Of a stretch of DNA of 50,729 nt, positions 1 through 7,424 are shown in pieces. Both the position numbers and the translations under genes were made by a program. The notes under the pieces were generated by a model that was not told the origin of the DNA, did no database searches, and worked only from the letters and a program-made list of their open reading frames with translations. Position 1 is the first letter of the stretch. Each line of letters starts with the position of its first letter. The stretch is from an uncultured Eubacteriales bacterium (GTDB lineage: Bacteria; Bacillota; Clostridia; Oscillospirales; Acutalibacteraceae). Location of the stretch: assembly GCA_900315785.1 (NCBI GenBank), contig ONAL01000007.1, forward strand, positions 1 to 50,729, given 5' to 3'.

Positions 1-1
1 A

Positions 2-265
2 ACCGATAAGACGGTTAATCTGCAAAAATTTGTTCAAAAGGTTAAGCAAATCACTGAGCCGACCGAGCTGACAGGCGAGCTTGTCCACGAGTTCATCGAT
101 AAAATCGTCGTATCAGCCGCTCACTACCTCGACGGCAAGCGTTATCAGATTATCGACATCTACTACAACGGCGTAGGCATCATCAAGCCGCTCAGACCGG
201 AAGATTTGGAAGCCGATTACCAACGCCATATGGCAGAAAAGCAACAACAAAAGAAAACAGCATAA
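2..265 (+). CDS. Large serine recombinase, C-terminal fragment (5' end outside window)
   Basis: An open frame runs from the window edge to a TAA at 263-265, giving about 87 residues. It contains LTGELVHEFIDKIVVS and a tail IYYNGVGIIKPL, which I recognise as the extreme C-terminus (DUF4368-type tail) of large serine recombinases of Tn4451/TnpX- and conjugative-element-type integrases. The catalytic serine domain would lie before the window, so activity cannot be judged. It ends 130 bp before a tRNA-Ala gene on the other strand, which fits the edge of an integrated element. A perfect 10-bp inverted repeat follows it. Family assignment is by remembered motif similarity only. Confidence 0.72.
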   Translation, partial: TDKTVNLQKFVQKVKQITEPTELTGELVHEFIDKIVVSAAHYLDGKRYQIIDIYYNGVGIIKPLRPEDLEADYQRHMAEKQQQKKTA

Positions 266-284
266 AACCTGAATTTTCAAAAAT

Positions 285-326
285 CAGTGGGACACCTTCT
301 TTATGTAGTGTGTCCCACTGGACTGT
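285..326 (+). terminator. Hairpin after recombinase, possible terminator
   Basis: Perfect 10-bp arms (CAGTGGGACA at 285-294 and TGTCCCACTG at 311-320) enclose a 16-nt loop and are followed by the T-rich GACTGTTTTC. It probably terminates the recombinase transcript, though the T-tract is not ideal. Confidence 0.45.
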
Positions 327-340
327 TTTCTTAACGCCCT

Positions 341-417
341 TTCGAGCCCCGTTATAGGCAAAAACAAAGGACGCCGTTTGGCGTCCTTTGTTTTTGGTGG
401 AGATAACGGGGCTCGAA
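341..417. repeat. Long imperfect inverted repeat including the 3' end of tRNA-Ala
   Basis: TTCGAGCCCCGTTAT at 341-355 is an exact reverse copy of the tRNA-Ala 3' segment at 403-417. The symmetry resumes through a GACAAA-rich terminator stem (AAACAAAGGACGCC / GGCGTCCTTTGTTT) at the centre. Each arm is roughly 36 nt, interrupted only by AGGC on one side and GGTGGAG on the other. This is more than a terminator needs. Confidence 0.8.
361..395 (-). terminator. tRNA-Ala terminator (bidirectional)
   Basis: A 14-bp perfect stem (AAACAAAGGACGCC / GGCGTCCTTTGTTT) with a GTTT loop. It has A-rich sequence on one side and T-rich on the other, so it can act in both directions. It begins right after the CCA end of the tRNA. 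Confidence 0.8.
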
Positions 418-470
418 CCCGTGACCTCTTGACTGCCAGTCAAGCACTCTCCCAGCTGAGCTATACCCCC
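395..470 (-). tRNA. tRNA-Ala (anticodon GGC)
   Basis: On the minus strand this is a 76-nt cloverleaf with encoded CCA. The acceptor stem GGGGGTA pairs with TATCTCC and includes the G3-U70 pair that identifies alanine tRNAs. The anticodon loop is CTGGCAG (anticodon GGC) between CTTGA and TCAAG, and the T-loop reads GGTTCGAGCC. A consensus promoter lies just upstream. Confidence 0.95.
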
Positions 471-481
471 AAAGCAAGTAT

Positions 482-510
482 ATTATATACAATCAGGGGA
501 TAATTGTCAA
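482..510 (-). promoter_or_regulatory. Consensus sigma-A promoter of tRNA-Ala
   Basis: Read on the minus strand: TTGACA (510-505), a 17-nt spacer, and TATAAT (487-482), ending 11 nt before the tRNA 5' end. Both hexamers match consensus exactly. Confidence 0.88.
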
Positions 511-520
511 CTGTTATTTA

Positions 521-1999
521 TCAGAGAATTATGCAGATAAGACCGTTGCAGCCTTTATTGATAATCTTTTCGATTGTCTCTCCAATCTTTGCGCGTGCGT
601 CTGACGGCATACGGTAGAGCTTGTTTCTGAGACCCTCGTTAACAAGCTCGTGAACGCTCTTGCCAAAGATGTTTGATTCCCAGATTTTGACGGGGTTTTC
701 CTCAAATTCCTTGAGCATATAGGCGACGAGCTCGCGGCTCTGTTCCTCGGAGCCGACAATCGGTGTTACCTCAGTCTTTGTGTTGACTCTCATCATATGA
801 ATTGACGGAGCGGAAGCCTTGAGACGGATTCCGTACTTGCCCGACTGGTGGATAATCTGCGGTTCCTCGAGTGTGAGCTCGTCAATTGTCGGCATAACAA
901 TTCCGTAGCCTGTCTCCTGAACCTGCTTGTAGGCGGCGGCAATTTTGTCAAATTCTCTCTGCTTATCCGAGAGCTCAGAGACACAGGTGAGCAAGGTTCT
1001 TTCATCAGTTATATCAAGCCCTGTGCGTTCCGACAGCGTCTTGTAAAAGAGCCTGGACGGAATTGCGACGGCTATAGAAGCCTGACCCTTGCCGAGGTTT
1101 AGGTCGCACAGTCTGCTGTACTCAACGCTGTCACAGTCGGCGATTTCAGTGAGCGCGTCCTGAACCTGTCGGATTTTCTCAGTCTTGCCGCAAGAGGTTT
1201 TTATCACGTCAAAGATTTCGCGCTTGAGCTCGTTATCCTGCGGCAGAGCGACAATCCAGCTCGGAATATCCACTTCGATTTCCCTGATAGGGAACTCAAA
1301 GAGTAGCTGCGCGAGGATTTTCTTGATTTCATTCTCGTCAAGCTCCATACAGCTGACGGGTACAACTGGCACTTGATAAGCGGCGCTGAGGTCAGAAGCG
1401 AGCGCGACAGATGACGGAGCCTTGGGGTCAACACAGTTGAGCAGAACGATAAAGGGCTTGTTGATTGCTCTAAGCTCGTCAATAACACGCTTTTCGGCGG
1501 CAGCGTAATCTTCCCTCGGAATATCCGAAATCGTGCCGTCGGTCGTAATTACGAGACCTATGGTGCTGTGGTCGGTGATGACCTTTCTGGTGCCGAGCTC
1601 TGCGGCTTCGCCAAAGGGGATTTCTTCCTCAAACCACGGCGTTTTAACCATTCTCGGCGCTTCATCCTCAATATAACCGAGAGCGCTGTCGACGATGTAT
1701 CCGACGCAGTCGACCATTCTTACCTTGAGGTTAGCCTTATCGGAGAGCGTAATTTCAATGCTCTCCTCGGGAATGAACTTTGGCTCGGTCGTCATTATTG
1801 TCCTGCCGCCTGAGCTCTGAGGAAGCTCGTCGACTGTGCGCGCGTACACACCCTCGTCTTTGATATTAGGCAGCACGATAGTGTCCATAAACCGCTTGAT
1901 AAAGGTGCTCTTGCCTGTGCGGACAGGTCCGACAACACCTATGTAAACGTCGCCGTTTGTGCGGCGCGAAATGTCCCTGTATACTGATTTTTCTTCCAT
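521..1999 (-). CDS. spoIVA: Stage IV sporulation protein A, spore-coat ATPase
   Basis: SpoIVA polymerises, using ATP hydrolysis, into the basement layer on which the spore coat assembles at the forespore surface. The 492-residue product has the family's usual length. It carries a Walker A motif GPVRTGKS at residues 24-31, followed by the GTPase-like core (SSGGRTIMTTEP, MVDCVGY) and ends in the characteristic GLICIIL tail. The gene lies 12 bp downstream of sipL on the same strand, so the two are very probably cotranscribed. That linkage joins SpoIVA with its clostridial partner SipL, and a SpoVM-like peptide gene is nearby. Sporulation mother-cell control would be expected but was not proven from the sequence. 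Confidence 0.97.
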   Translation of the reverse strand: MEEKSVYRDISRRTNGDVYIGVVGPVRTGKSTFIKRFMDTIVLPNIKDEGVYARTVDELPQSSGGRTIMTTEPKFIPEESIEITLSDKANLKVRMVDCVGYIVDSALGYIEDEAPRMVKTPWFEEEIPFGEAAELGTRKVITDHSTIGLVITTDGTISDIPREDYAAAEKRVIDELRAINKPFIVLLNCVDPKAPSSVALASDLSAAYQVPVVPVSCMELDENEIKKILAQLLFEFPIREIEVDIPSWIVALPQDNELKREIFDVIKTSCGKTEKIRQVQDALTEIADCDSVEYSRLCDLNLGKGQASIAVAIPSRLFYKTLSERTGLDITDERTLLTCVSELSDKQREFDKIAAAYKQVQETGYGIVMPTIDELTLEEPQIIHQSGKYGIRLKASAPSIHMMRVNTKTEVTPIVGSEEQSRELVAYMLKEFEENPVKIWESNIFGKSVHELVNEGLRNKLYRMPSDARAKIGETIEKIINKGCNGLICIIL

Positions 2000-2011
2000 T
2001 TCAATCTCCTT

Positions 2012-3538
2012 TTAAACAGTCGGTATAAGAAGCATTTGCGGCTCGGCGAGGATATCAGCGACGGTGCCGTTTTCTTCTTCTATCAGATTTTTGGGCGTGC
2101 TGTACGCCTTGGCGATATCCCACAGGCGCTCGCCTTTATCGGCAAAGTAGAGCGTCAGCGCACAGGATTTCTTCCTGATTGGCTTGTCGTCACAGCAGTT
2201 GACAGAGCATACAATATCAAGGTTCTCGCTGCGGCTTGTAATTATGCTGCAACTGAGCTCACAGCGCAGCTCGACCGAGTTGTTGTCGGCAAGTCGGTAG
2301 CTGAGGCTCACGATATTTATTTCGGGACAGCTGAAACTGTTGCCGTCAGCTTCAAGCTCTCTGTTAACATCAACGCTGCGTTCAAGATAAACGGGCTCGC
2401 CCTCGCTGTTGAGCGCTAAGATACAGATGTTGAGCTTTGACGAAAGGCTCAGCCTGCCGTCGGATGCCGTGACAGTCAGAGGACATTTTTCTGCGGTGAA
2501 GTCTATGATTTCGCTGATACCGCTGTCGTCGAGCTGGAGCGCGTCCTTGAGCATAAAGTTGTCTGTCACAAGGTTTGTGTCGGACGGGGCGGTAACGCGT
2601 GTTATTTCAGGCTCGCAGACGTTCTCGGTTCCGAACGCGTCGAGCGCAATCGAAAAGCTCTCGGGATGATATGCGGCGGCAAAGCAGCTCAGCTTTGCGT
2701 CGACATTTACGAGCGGATTTTCGGAGAGAATATCATTTTTCAGACGGATATCGTACGACATAACGTCAAGATTCAGACAGGTGACGCATTCATCTGTGAG
2801 CCCCTCACATTCAAGAGCCTCGGCGAACGGAATGATATAGTCAAGCCGCTCGGGCTTTGCGCTGTCGGTTCCCGAAAGGTATAAAAGCTTGACTGTGAGC
2901 TCTCCCGAAAGACTGAGCCTGTCTGGCATAACGCGGGTTTCGGTGATTCTCGCTGAAACAGAGCTGTCAAGCACAAGCTCCACGGGAGGCTTTCCCGAAA
3001 CAATGATTTCGTCGCCGACTGAGAACTGGGAGCTGCCGAGAGCACTGAGCGTAGTGAGCTCAACATCACGCGTGAGAAATTCCACATTTTCGATACCCTC
3101 GGGTGAGTAGAGCTCTGTCTCTCCCTTTGTGATTGCCTTTGCGCAGACGGAAAAGGCACCGTGAACTGTGAGTCTGCGGCGTGACAGCGCTCTGCAATTG
3201 ACGTATTCACATTTAACCGATGTTTGAAGCGCGTAGTTCTCGGGAGTGTCCTTGAGTCTGAAAACCGCCGAGAACGGCACGGTCTGCTCGACCGCTCTGA
3301 CGCGTCTGCTCTCACTGTCCATATAAAGCACGGAGACAACCGTGTTGCCGTCGAGCTGAAGCTGTCCGCCGCTGAGATTTCGGCTGTAGATTTTGGGAGT
3401 GAGCTTGCAGCGCAGAAGCTTTTCGATATCGGGACAGTAGTCGGGCAGAGTGAAGTCGATATCCACAGGCTGCTCGGAGACTGTGTCGAGCGAGTACGAA
3501 AGCGTCGCTACGGGGGTTCTTTTGAGATTAAATTCCAT
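2012..3538 (-). CDS. sipL: SipL-like spore coat morphogenesis protein (DUF3794 repeats and LysM)
   Basis: The 508-residue protein has DUF3794-type repeats through most of its length (for example LPDYCPDIEKLLRCKLTPKI near the N-terminus) and a C-terminal LysM domain from about residue 460 (ERLWDIAKAYSTPKNLIEEE). This is the architecture of Clostridioides difficile SipL, which binds SpoIVA through its LysM domain and is needed to localise the coat. The gene directly precedes spoIVA by 12 bp, which strongly supports the assignment. A ribosome-binding site AGGAGAG sits upstream of the ATG. SafA-like LysM coat proteins are the main alternative, but they lack the DUF3794 repeats. Confidence 0.9.
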   Translation of the reverse strand: MEFNLKRTPVATLSYSLDTVSEQPVDIDFTLPDYCPDIEKLLRCKLTPKIYSRNLSGGQLQLDGNTVVSVLYMDSESRRVRAVEQTVPFSAVFRLKDTPENYALQTSVKCEYVNCRALSRRRLTVHGAFSVCAKAITKGETELYSPEGIENVEFLTRDVELTTLSALGSSQFSVGDEIIVSGKPPVELVLDSSVSARITETRVMPDRLSLSGELTVKLLYLSGTDSAKPERLDYIIPFAEALECEGLTDECVTCLNLDVMSYDIRLKNDILSENPLVNVDAKLSCFAAAYHPESFSIALDAFGTENVCEPEITRVTAPSDTNLVTDNFMLKDALQLDDSGISEIIDFTAEKCPLTVTASDGRLSLSSKLNICILALNSEGEPVYLERSVDVNRELEADGNSFSCPEINIVSLSYRLADNNSVELRCELSCSIITSRSENLDIVCSVNCCDDKPIRKKSCALTLYFADKGERLWDIAKAYSTPKNLIEEENGTVADILAEPQMLLIPTV

Positions 3539-3595
3539 ATTTTTTCTCTCCTTTTTATTTTGGTACAGTATATTTACGGCAGAGAGAGTTTAGAA

Positions 3596-3621
3596 CAAAA
3601 AAGAGAGCGAATGCCGCTCCC
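3596..3621 (-). terminator. Terminator after the SpoVM-like gene
   Basis: On the minus strand GAGCG, a 5-nt loop and CGCTC are followed by TCTTTTTTG, six bases after the small gene's stop codon. The stem is short but the T-run is good. It separates this small transcript from sipL. Confidence 0.6.
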
Positions 3622-3627
3622 TTTCTT

Positions 3628-3720
3628 TTAGTTTGTGTTATAATTCGTTTTTGGAATTTTAAATATCTTCCTTAAAAAGAATGACAAAAACCTCGGGTTT
3701 TCAATAAGTACAACTTTCAT
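3628..3720 (-). CDS. spoVM: SpoVM-like 30-residue sporulation peptide
   Basis: A 30-codon frame starts at ATG 3720 behind a strong GGAGG ribosome-binding site. The peptide begins MKVVLIENPRFLSFFLRKIF. Aligned without gaps to Bacillus subtilis SpoVM (26 residues), it shares M1, K2, I6, P9, a basic residue at 10, F11, L12 and R17. P9 is the residue known to matter for curvature sensing by the SpoVM amphipathic helix. SpoVM embeds in the convex forespore membrane and anchors SpoIVA there. Finding it about 1.6 kb upstream of spoIVA, next to sipL, supports the call. The charged, Asn-rich tail (KTNYNTN) is not shared. Being this short, it is easily missed by gene callers. Confidence 0.8.
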   Translation of the reverse strand: MKVVLIENPRFLSFFLRKIFKIPKTNYNTN

Positions 3721-3723
3721 ACG

Positions 3724-3867
3724 CTACCTCCTGCAAATTGAAAGGGCTAATAAGACCACGGTGACCAGTGAAACTATCAGCACCCACCTGCACGGTAATA
3801 TTGTCGCGAGCAGCAGCCCGAGTCCAAAGGCAAGCGCAAGCGAGATTTGCTGTCTGTAAGTTTTCAT
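3724..3867 (-). CDS. Small membrane protein, 47 residues, upstream of the SpoVM-like gene
   Basis: The frame begins at ATG 3867, with AGGGTGATTGA before it, and ends at TAG 3724. It encodes a short basic N-terminus (MKTYRQQ) and two hydrophobic stretches, about residues 9-26 and 29-44, ending in RR. The ribosome-binding site of the SpoVM-like gene overlaps its last codons, and only 3 bp separate the two genes, so translation is probably coupled. I do not recognise the family. Its position suggests a sporulation membrane role, but this is inference only. Confidence 0.62.
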   Translation of the reverse strand: MKTYRQQISLALAFGLGLLLATILPCRWVLIVSLVTVVLLALSICRR

Positions 3868-3970
3868 TCAATCACCCTTTAGCAGTATATCGTCAAACGG
3901 GGAAGATGTGACAGAATAATTTGCAATTTATCCTGTTTGATATTATAATGGTTATATCGGGGGTGAAAGC

Positions 3971-4915
3971 TTGAGAACGATAGAAATCAAACAGAACGAC
4001 GGCGGGCAGCGGCTTGACAAGTATCTTTCAAAGAGATTCAAGACTATGCCAAAGTCGCTTATGTACAAATATATCCGCACAAAATACATCAAGCTCAACG
4101 GAAAGAAATGCGACAAGAGCGATTTCGTTAAGGCAGGAGATGTGCTGACGCTCTATATCAAGGACGAATTCTTTGAGGAAAACCCCGAGCGGAATTATGA
4201 ATTTCTGAAGGGTCCCGACAGGCTCGATATTCTCTACGAGGACGAGAATCTTATTCTTATTGATAAGAAGCAGGGGCTGATTGTCCATCAGGACAAGAGC
4301 TATCATTTTGACAGCCTCGTTCTTCGGGTCCAGCATTATCTTTACAAGAAGGGTGAGTACGACCCCGAGAGCGAAAAGACCTTTACGCCTGCGCTTGTCA
4401 ACAGAATTGACCGCAACACGGGCGGAATTGTCATAGCGGCAAAGAACGCCGAAAGCCTGAGAATCCTTAATGAAAAGATAAGAAACAGAGAGGTCGAGAA
4501 GCGTTATCTCGCACTGCTCTGCGGCTGTCCGAAGCGTGAGAGTGCAGTTCTCAAGGCATACCTTGTCAAGAACAACAAAACCAACACCGTGAAGGTCACA
4601 AAGCAGCCGACCGACGGCTCCAAGGAGATTATCACGGAATATAAAATCCTCGAAAAGAACGCGAAAACCTCTCTTGCAGAGGTTACGCTCCACACAGGCA
4701 GAACGCACCAGATAAGGGCGCATATGGCGTTTATCGGCTGTCCGCTTGTGGGGGACAGCAAGTACGGCAAGGGTAAAAAGAATTTTATAAACGGATATAA
4801 ATATCAGGCGCTCTACGCGTACAAGCTGAGATTTAACTTCACAACCGACGCGGGAATCCTCAACTACCTCAACGGCAAGGAGTTTGAGGTCGATAAGGTA
4901 GAGTTCAGACAGTAA
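3971..4915 (+). CDS. RluA-family 23S rRNA pseudouridine synthase
   Basis: This enzyme converts specific uridines of 23S rRNA (or tRNA) to pseudouridine. The 314-residue protein has an N-terminal S4 RNA-binding domain (about residues 12-65, with GQRLDKYLSKRF) and the RluA catalytic domain. The active-site motif appears as NRIDRNTGGIVIAAK near residue 147, where the Asp is the nucleophile; family consensus is HRLDxxTSG. The conserved GRTHQIRAHM and GDSKYG motifs follow. The start is TTG at 3971 behind GGGGGTGAAAG. The exact target uridine (RluC, RluD or another subtype) cannot be told from sequence. It stands alone between a minus-strand sporulation cluster and an intergenic hairpin. Confidence 0.93.
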   Translation: MRTIEIKQNDGGQRLDKYLSKRFKTMPKSLMYKYIRTKYIKLNGKKCDKSDFVKAGDVLTLYIKDEFFEENPERNYEFLKGPDRLDILYEDENLILIDKKQGLIVHQDKSYHFDSLVLRVQHYLYKKGEYDPESEKTFTPALVNRIDRNTGGIVIAAKNAESLRILNEKIRNREVEKRYLALLCGCPKRESAVLKAYLVKNNKTNTVKVTKQPTDGSKEIITEYKILEKNAKTSLAEVTLHTGRTHQIRAHMAFIGCPLVGDSKYGKGKKNFINGYKYQALYAYKLRFNFTTDAGILNYLNGKEFEVDKVEFRQ

Positions 4916-4966
4916 AAAAGTGCCGCTCTTTTTAAAATTCAAAACTATACTTTGGTATAAAAATAA

Positions 4967-5008
4967 CGACCTCCAATAATCAGATTTTGGTCTGATTTTT
5001 GGAGGTCG
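4967..5008. repeat. 18-bp inverted repeat with 6-nt loop
   Basis: CGACCTCCAATAATCAGA (4967-4984) faces TCTGATTTTTGGAGGTCG (4991-5008) around the loop TTTTGG, with only one mismatch. No T-tract follows. It may be a transcript-end hairpin for the pseudouridine synthase gene, or a small palindromic element. Confidence 0.75.
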
Positions 5009-5068
5009 CGTCAGTCAAAGGAAAGATATTTCTGGGGAGCTGCTAACCAAAAAGCTGACGGAACCAGA

Positions 5069-5398
5069 GTGAATTGGACAGACGCGGAGATTAAGCGTTT
5101 CTATGATCGCTTACACAGCAAAACTATCGACGAGGAGTTCGCAAAGGCGGGATTAAAGCTGGAATACGGTCTTATACTAAAGCTGAGGAGCGAAAATAAA
5201 CACAAGCTTAGGGCCGGCTCGGTTACCCAGTCTGTGAACAGCTGGAGAGAACCGACAGGCGATATCATCGAGCTCGGCGGAACACAAATAACAAAAGATA
5301 AGGTGTTCGCGAAGTTCGTTTACTACAACGCACCTAAGTGCAAAAAAATGTCGAGCGAAACATACGGATATTTCACCTACCTTATTTACAAGGACTAA
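5069..5398 (+). CDS. Hypothetical protein, 109 residues, possibly a 5'-truncated gene
   Basis: I do not recognise this family. The frame begins at GTG 5069 and encodes a soluble, lysine-rich, mixed alpha/beta-looking protein (for example KLRAGSVTQSVNSW and KFVYYNAPKC) ending in TYLIYKD. The same frame is open upstream to at least 5006 with sensible residues (RYFWGAANQKADGTR) but has no ATG and no ribosome-binding site. The visible part may therefore be a remnant of a longer gene cut by the inverted repeat at 4967-5008. A strong bidirectional terminator follows the stop codon, which argues that this end is a genuine transcript end. Confidence 0.5.
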   Translation: MNWTDAEIKRFYDRLHSKTIDEEFAKAGLKLEYGLILKLRSENKHKLRAGSVTQSVNSWREPTGDIIELGGTQITKDKVFAKFVYYNAPKCKKMSSETYGYFTYLIYKD

Positions 5399-5416
5399 AA
5401 CAATAGACAAAACAAC

Positions 5417-5452
5417 GCCCACCGCGGAGAACTCCTGCGGTGGGCTGTCTTT
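5417..5452. terminator. Bidirectional terminator between convergent genes
   Basis: Perfect 9-bp stem GCCCACCGC / GCGGTGGGC with an 11-nt loop, followed by TGTCTTT on the plus strand. On the other side, A-rich sequence gives T-rich RNA for the minus-strand peptidase gene. Confidence 0.75.
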
Positions 5453-5462
5453 ATGCATATAA

Positions 5463-7298
5463 TTATTCGGTTGTATAATCGGACGGGTTCGCTTTTGTAT
5501 TAACTGCCTTGAATACCTTCCCCTGTTTTTCAAAGGTTGCCGTATCTGAGTAATAGCTTTTTCCGAAGATGTCCGTCGCGACAAAAACATACTGATATTC
5601 TTTTCCGTCGAGCCGTATCTTTGTGACATTGTCGTCTTCGTTAAATACAAATTCTTTTCCGTAATTTATTTTATCTCCGCTCAGGCTTGTATCAGTCGCG
5701 AGCCTGATTTTATCGCCGTTTTTAAGCGAGCGGAACTCGTTTATCGGCAAGCCGTTTTTGTCAATGCCGTCGCAGGTTCCCGGTAAAAAATATGATTTAT
5801 CCTCAAAAGTGTAATAATAGCGGAAATATGTTTCCTTGCCGTTTACGATCGCGGGGCACTCATAGTCGAGAAAGATTTCTCTGTCAACGTGCAGCTTGCT
5901 GTACATCCTGTGACCTTTTAAAGCGGGAACTACTCCCTTAAAATCACTCTTGAAAATCAGCTTATTCCAATCATTGACGGTATCGACGTCCAGGCTTATG
6001 ACGCGCTGATTTCCGTCTTTATCCTTTTTTAAAAGCAGATAATTTACCGAGGCGAGATATTTGTGACTGTCCTCCGTAAGCGATACTCTGAACGCGCCGT
6101 CCTTTGTGACGCTGCCCTTGTCCTTGAATTCGAGCGTGGTCTCGGGAGCGTTAAGGTAGTATTTACTGAGGAAATCGTTGTATTCCTTACATATCCCGAG
6201 CGAGATATATTCCTCTATTTCCTTTTGTTCAACACTGAGCGGATAGAAGAATGAAACTCCTGAGTTGTTGCGCTCGCCGCTGTTTACGGAATACACGACA
6301 AAATCATCTTTTTCTTTATACGCGAATAAGTCAAATATAATGACTAGATTGCTGAAATCAATGAAGTCAACCATATTGGAGCTGCCGTCAAATACGTTGT
6401 CTACGCCGAACTTTTCGGATTGACGCGCTGCGTTGAGAACCTGTGAAAAATAGTTTTTGGTTCCTGCGACGCGGTTAAGGTATTCGGCGGCTTCGGAAAA
6501 CTTTTTGATCATAGGCTTAAGCTTTGAAAGGTCAAAAACCGAAAGCGTTGAGTACAGCTCCTGCTCGTGATCCTTGCACTTTTTCATAAATGAGTCGCAG
6601 ATTTGCTTGCCGATTTTTTTCTCGCTTTTGCCTGAAGCAAAAGCCTTGACAACGGTTTTATAATCCCATCCTCCCGAGGGTACAATCTCCTCGGAAGCTA
6701 TCATATATTTGGCGTAGTCCTTTACCATAGCCGCCGTCTCAATAGAAGCCATCAGGCAGGCGTCAAAGCCCATGATGTCGAATTTATTATTCAGATTCGC
6801 TTTTTTCAGCGCGGATTTAAGCTCGGTGAGAGTGAGCGCGTCGAAGCTGTAATTCTCGTCGAAGCACACGCCCTTTGCCGAGCCACCGCCGTGATCCCAG
6901 AGGATGAGCATATTGCTCTTGGTCGGATAATTTTTTTGTCCCCATTTGAGAAAGTCGGTGAGCGTATCCGCTTCACCCATGTTCTTTTGTTCAAGGGACT
7001 TGAGCAGCTTTAATTTGCCGTCCTTAATTTCGTAGCGTTGTATTTTATCCGCGCTGATACCGTGGTGACGCCATATCCCCGCGCCGCCCGTCTGAATTAC
7101 GATGTTTATATCGCCCTTATCGGCAGCCAGAAGCTCGTCGATGTTTTTGCTCGCGAGCCCCTGTTTCGTTTCAAGGTTTGAACCGCACATATAAATGAAC
7201 AAGGTGCGCCCCTCACGTGTGCCGCCTGAATTTCCGCAGGAAGAAAGCGCGGAAGCTATTAAAATACAAGTCAGTATTATTGCGATTATTCTTTTCAT
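5463..7298 (-). CDS. Clostripain-like (C11 family) cysteine peptidase lipoprotein
   Basis: C11 peptidases cleave after Arg or Lys with a His/Cys dyad. The 611-residue protein has a lipoprotein signal (MKRIIAIILTCILIASALSSC) with lipobox LSSC, so it is probably anchored on the outer face of the membrane. The C11 core follows: LFIYMCGSNLE, then the catalytic His in ILWDHGGGS and the catalytic Cys in GFDACLMASIE, then ASEEIVPSGGWDY. The remaining C-terminal half is a less conserved extracellular region. I chose ATG 7298 because GGAG lies 6 nt before it; an in-frame TTG at 7310 overlaps that ribosome-binding site. The substrate is unknown. It is a single-gene unit with terminators on either side. 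Confidence 0.92.
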   Translation of the reverse strand: MKRIIAIILTCILIASALSSCGNSGGTREGRTLFIYMCGSNLETKQGLASKNIDELLAADKGDINIVIQTGGAGIWRHHGISADKIQRYEIKDGKLKLLKSLEQKNMGEADTLTDFLKWGQKNYPTKSNMLILWDHGGGSAKGVCFDENYSFDALTLTELKSALKKANLNNKFDIMGFDACLMASIETAAMVKDYAKYMIASEEIVPSGGWDYKTVVKAFASGKSEKKIGKQICDSFMKKCKDHEQELYSTLSVFDLSKLKPMIKKFSEAAEYLNRVAGTKNYFSQVLNAARQSEKFGVDNVFDGSSNMVDFIDFSNLVIIFDLFAYKEKDDFVVYSVNSGERNNSGVSFFYPLSVEQKEIEEYISLGICKEYNDFLSKYYLNAPETTLEFKDKGSVTKDGAFRVSLTEDSHKYLASVNYLLLKKDKDGNQRVISLDVDTVNDWNKLIFKSDFKGVVPALKGHRMYSKLHVDREIFLDYECPAIVNGKETYFRYYYTFEDKSYFLPGTCDGIDKNGLPINEFRSLKNGDKIRLATDTSLSGDKINYGKEFVFNEDDNVTKIRLDGKEYQYVFVATDIFGKSYYSDTATFEKQGKVFKAVNTKANPSDYTTE

Positions 7299-7383
7299 AT
7301 AAGTCTCCAAATCTCTGTCAGATTACAAAAGTATTATAGCACCTTTTTGAAACGAAAGTAAAGTATATATGTAAAAATATAGC

Positions 7384-7424
7384 ACAAGTGCGGCTCCAAT
7401 TTTGGAACCGCACTTGTACTTTTG
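7384..7424. terminator. Hairpin, probable terminator
   Basis: ACAAGTGCGGCTCCAA (7384-7399) and TTGGAACCGCACTTGT (7402-7417) form a 16-bp stem with one mismatch, followed by ACTTTTG. No clear gene ends here, so which transcript it serves is unknown. Confidence 0.6.

Noticed and set aside
4028..4942. 304-codon open frame on the minus strand
   Set aside because: It lies opposite the whole RluA-type gene, whose motifs are clear; codon bias on the coding strand creates this long antisense frame.
5006..5068. Extension of the 109-aa gene as an intact longer ORF
   Set aside because: The frame is open but has no start codon or ribosome-binding site before the palindrome.
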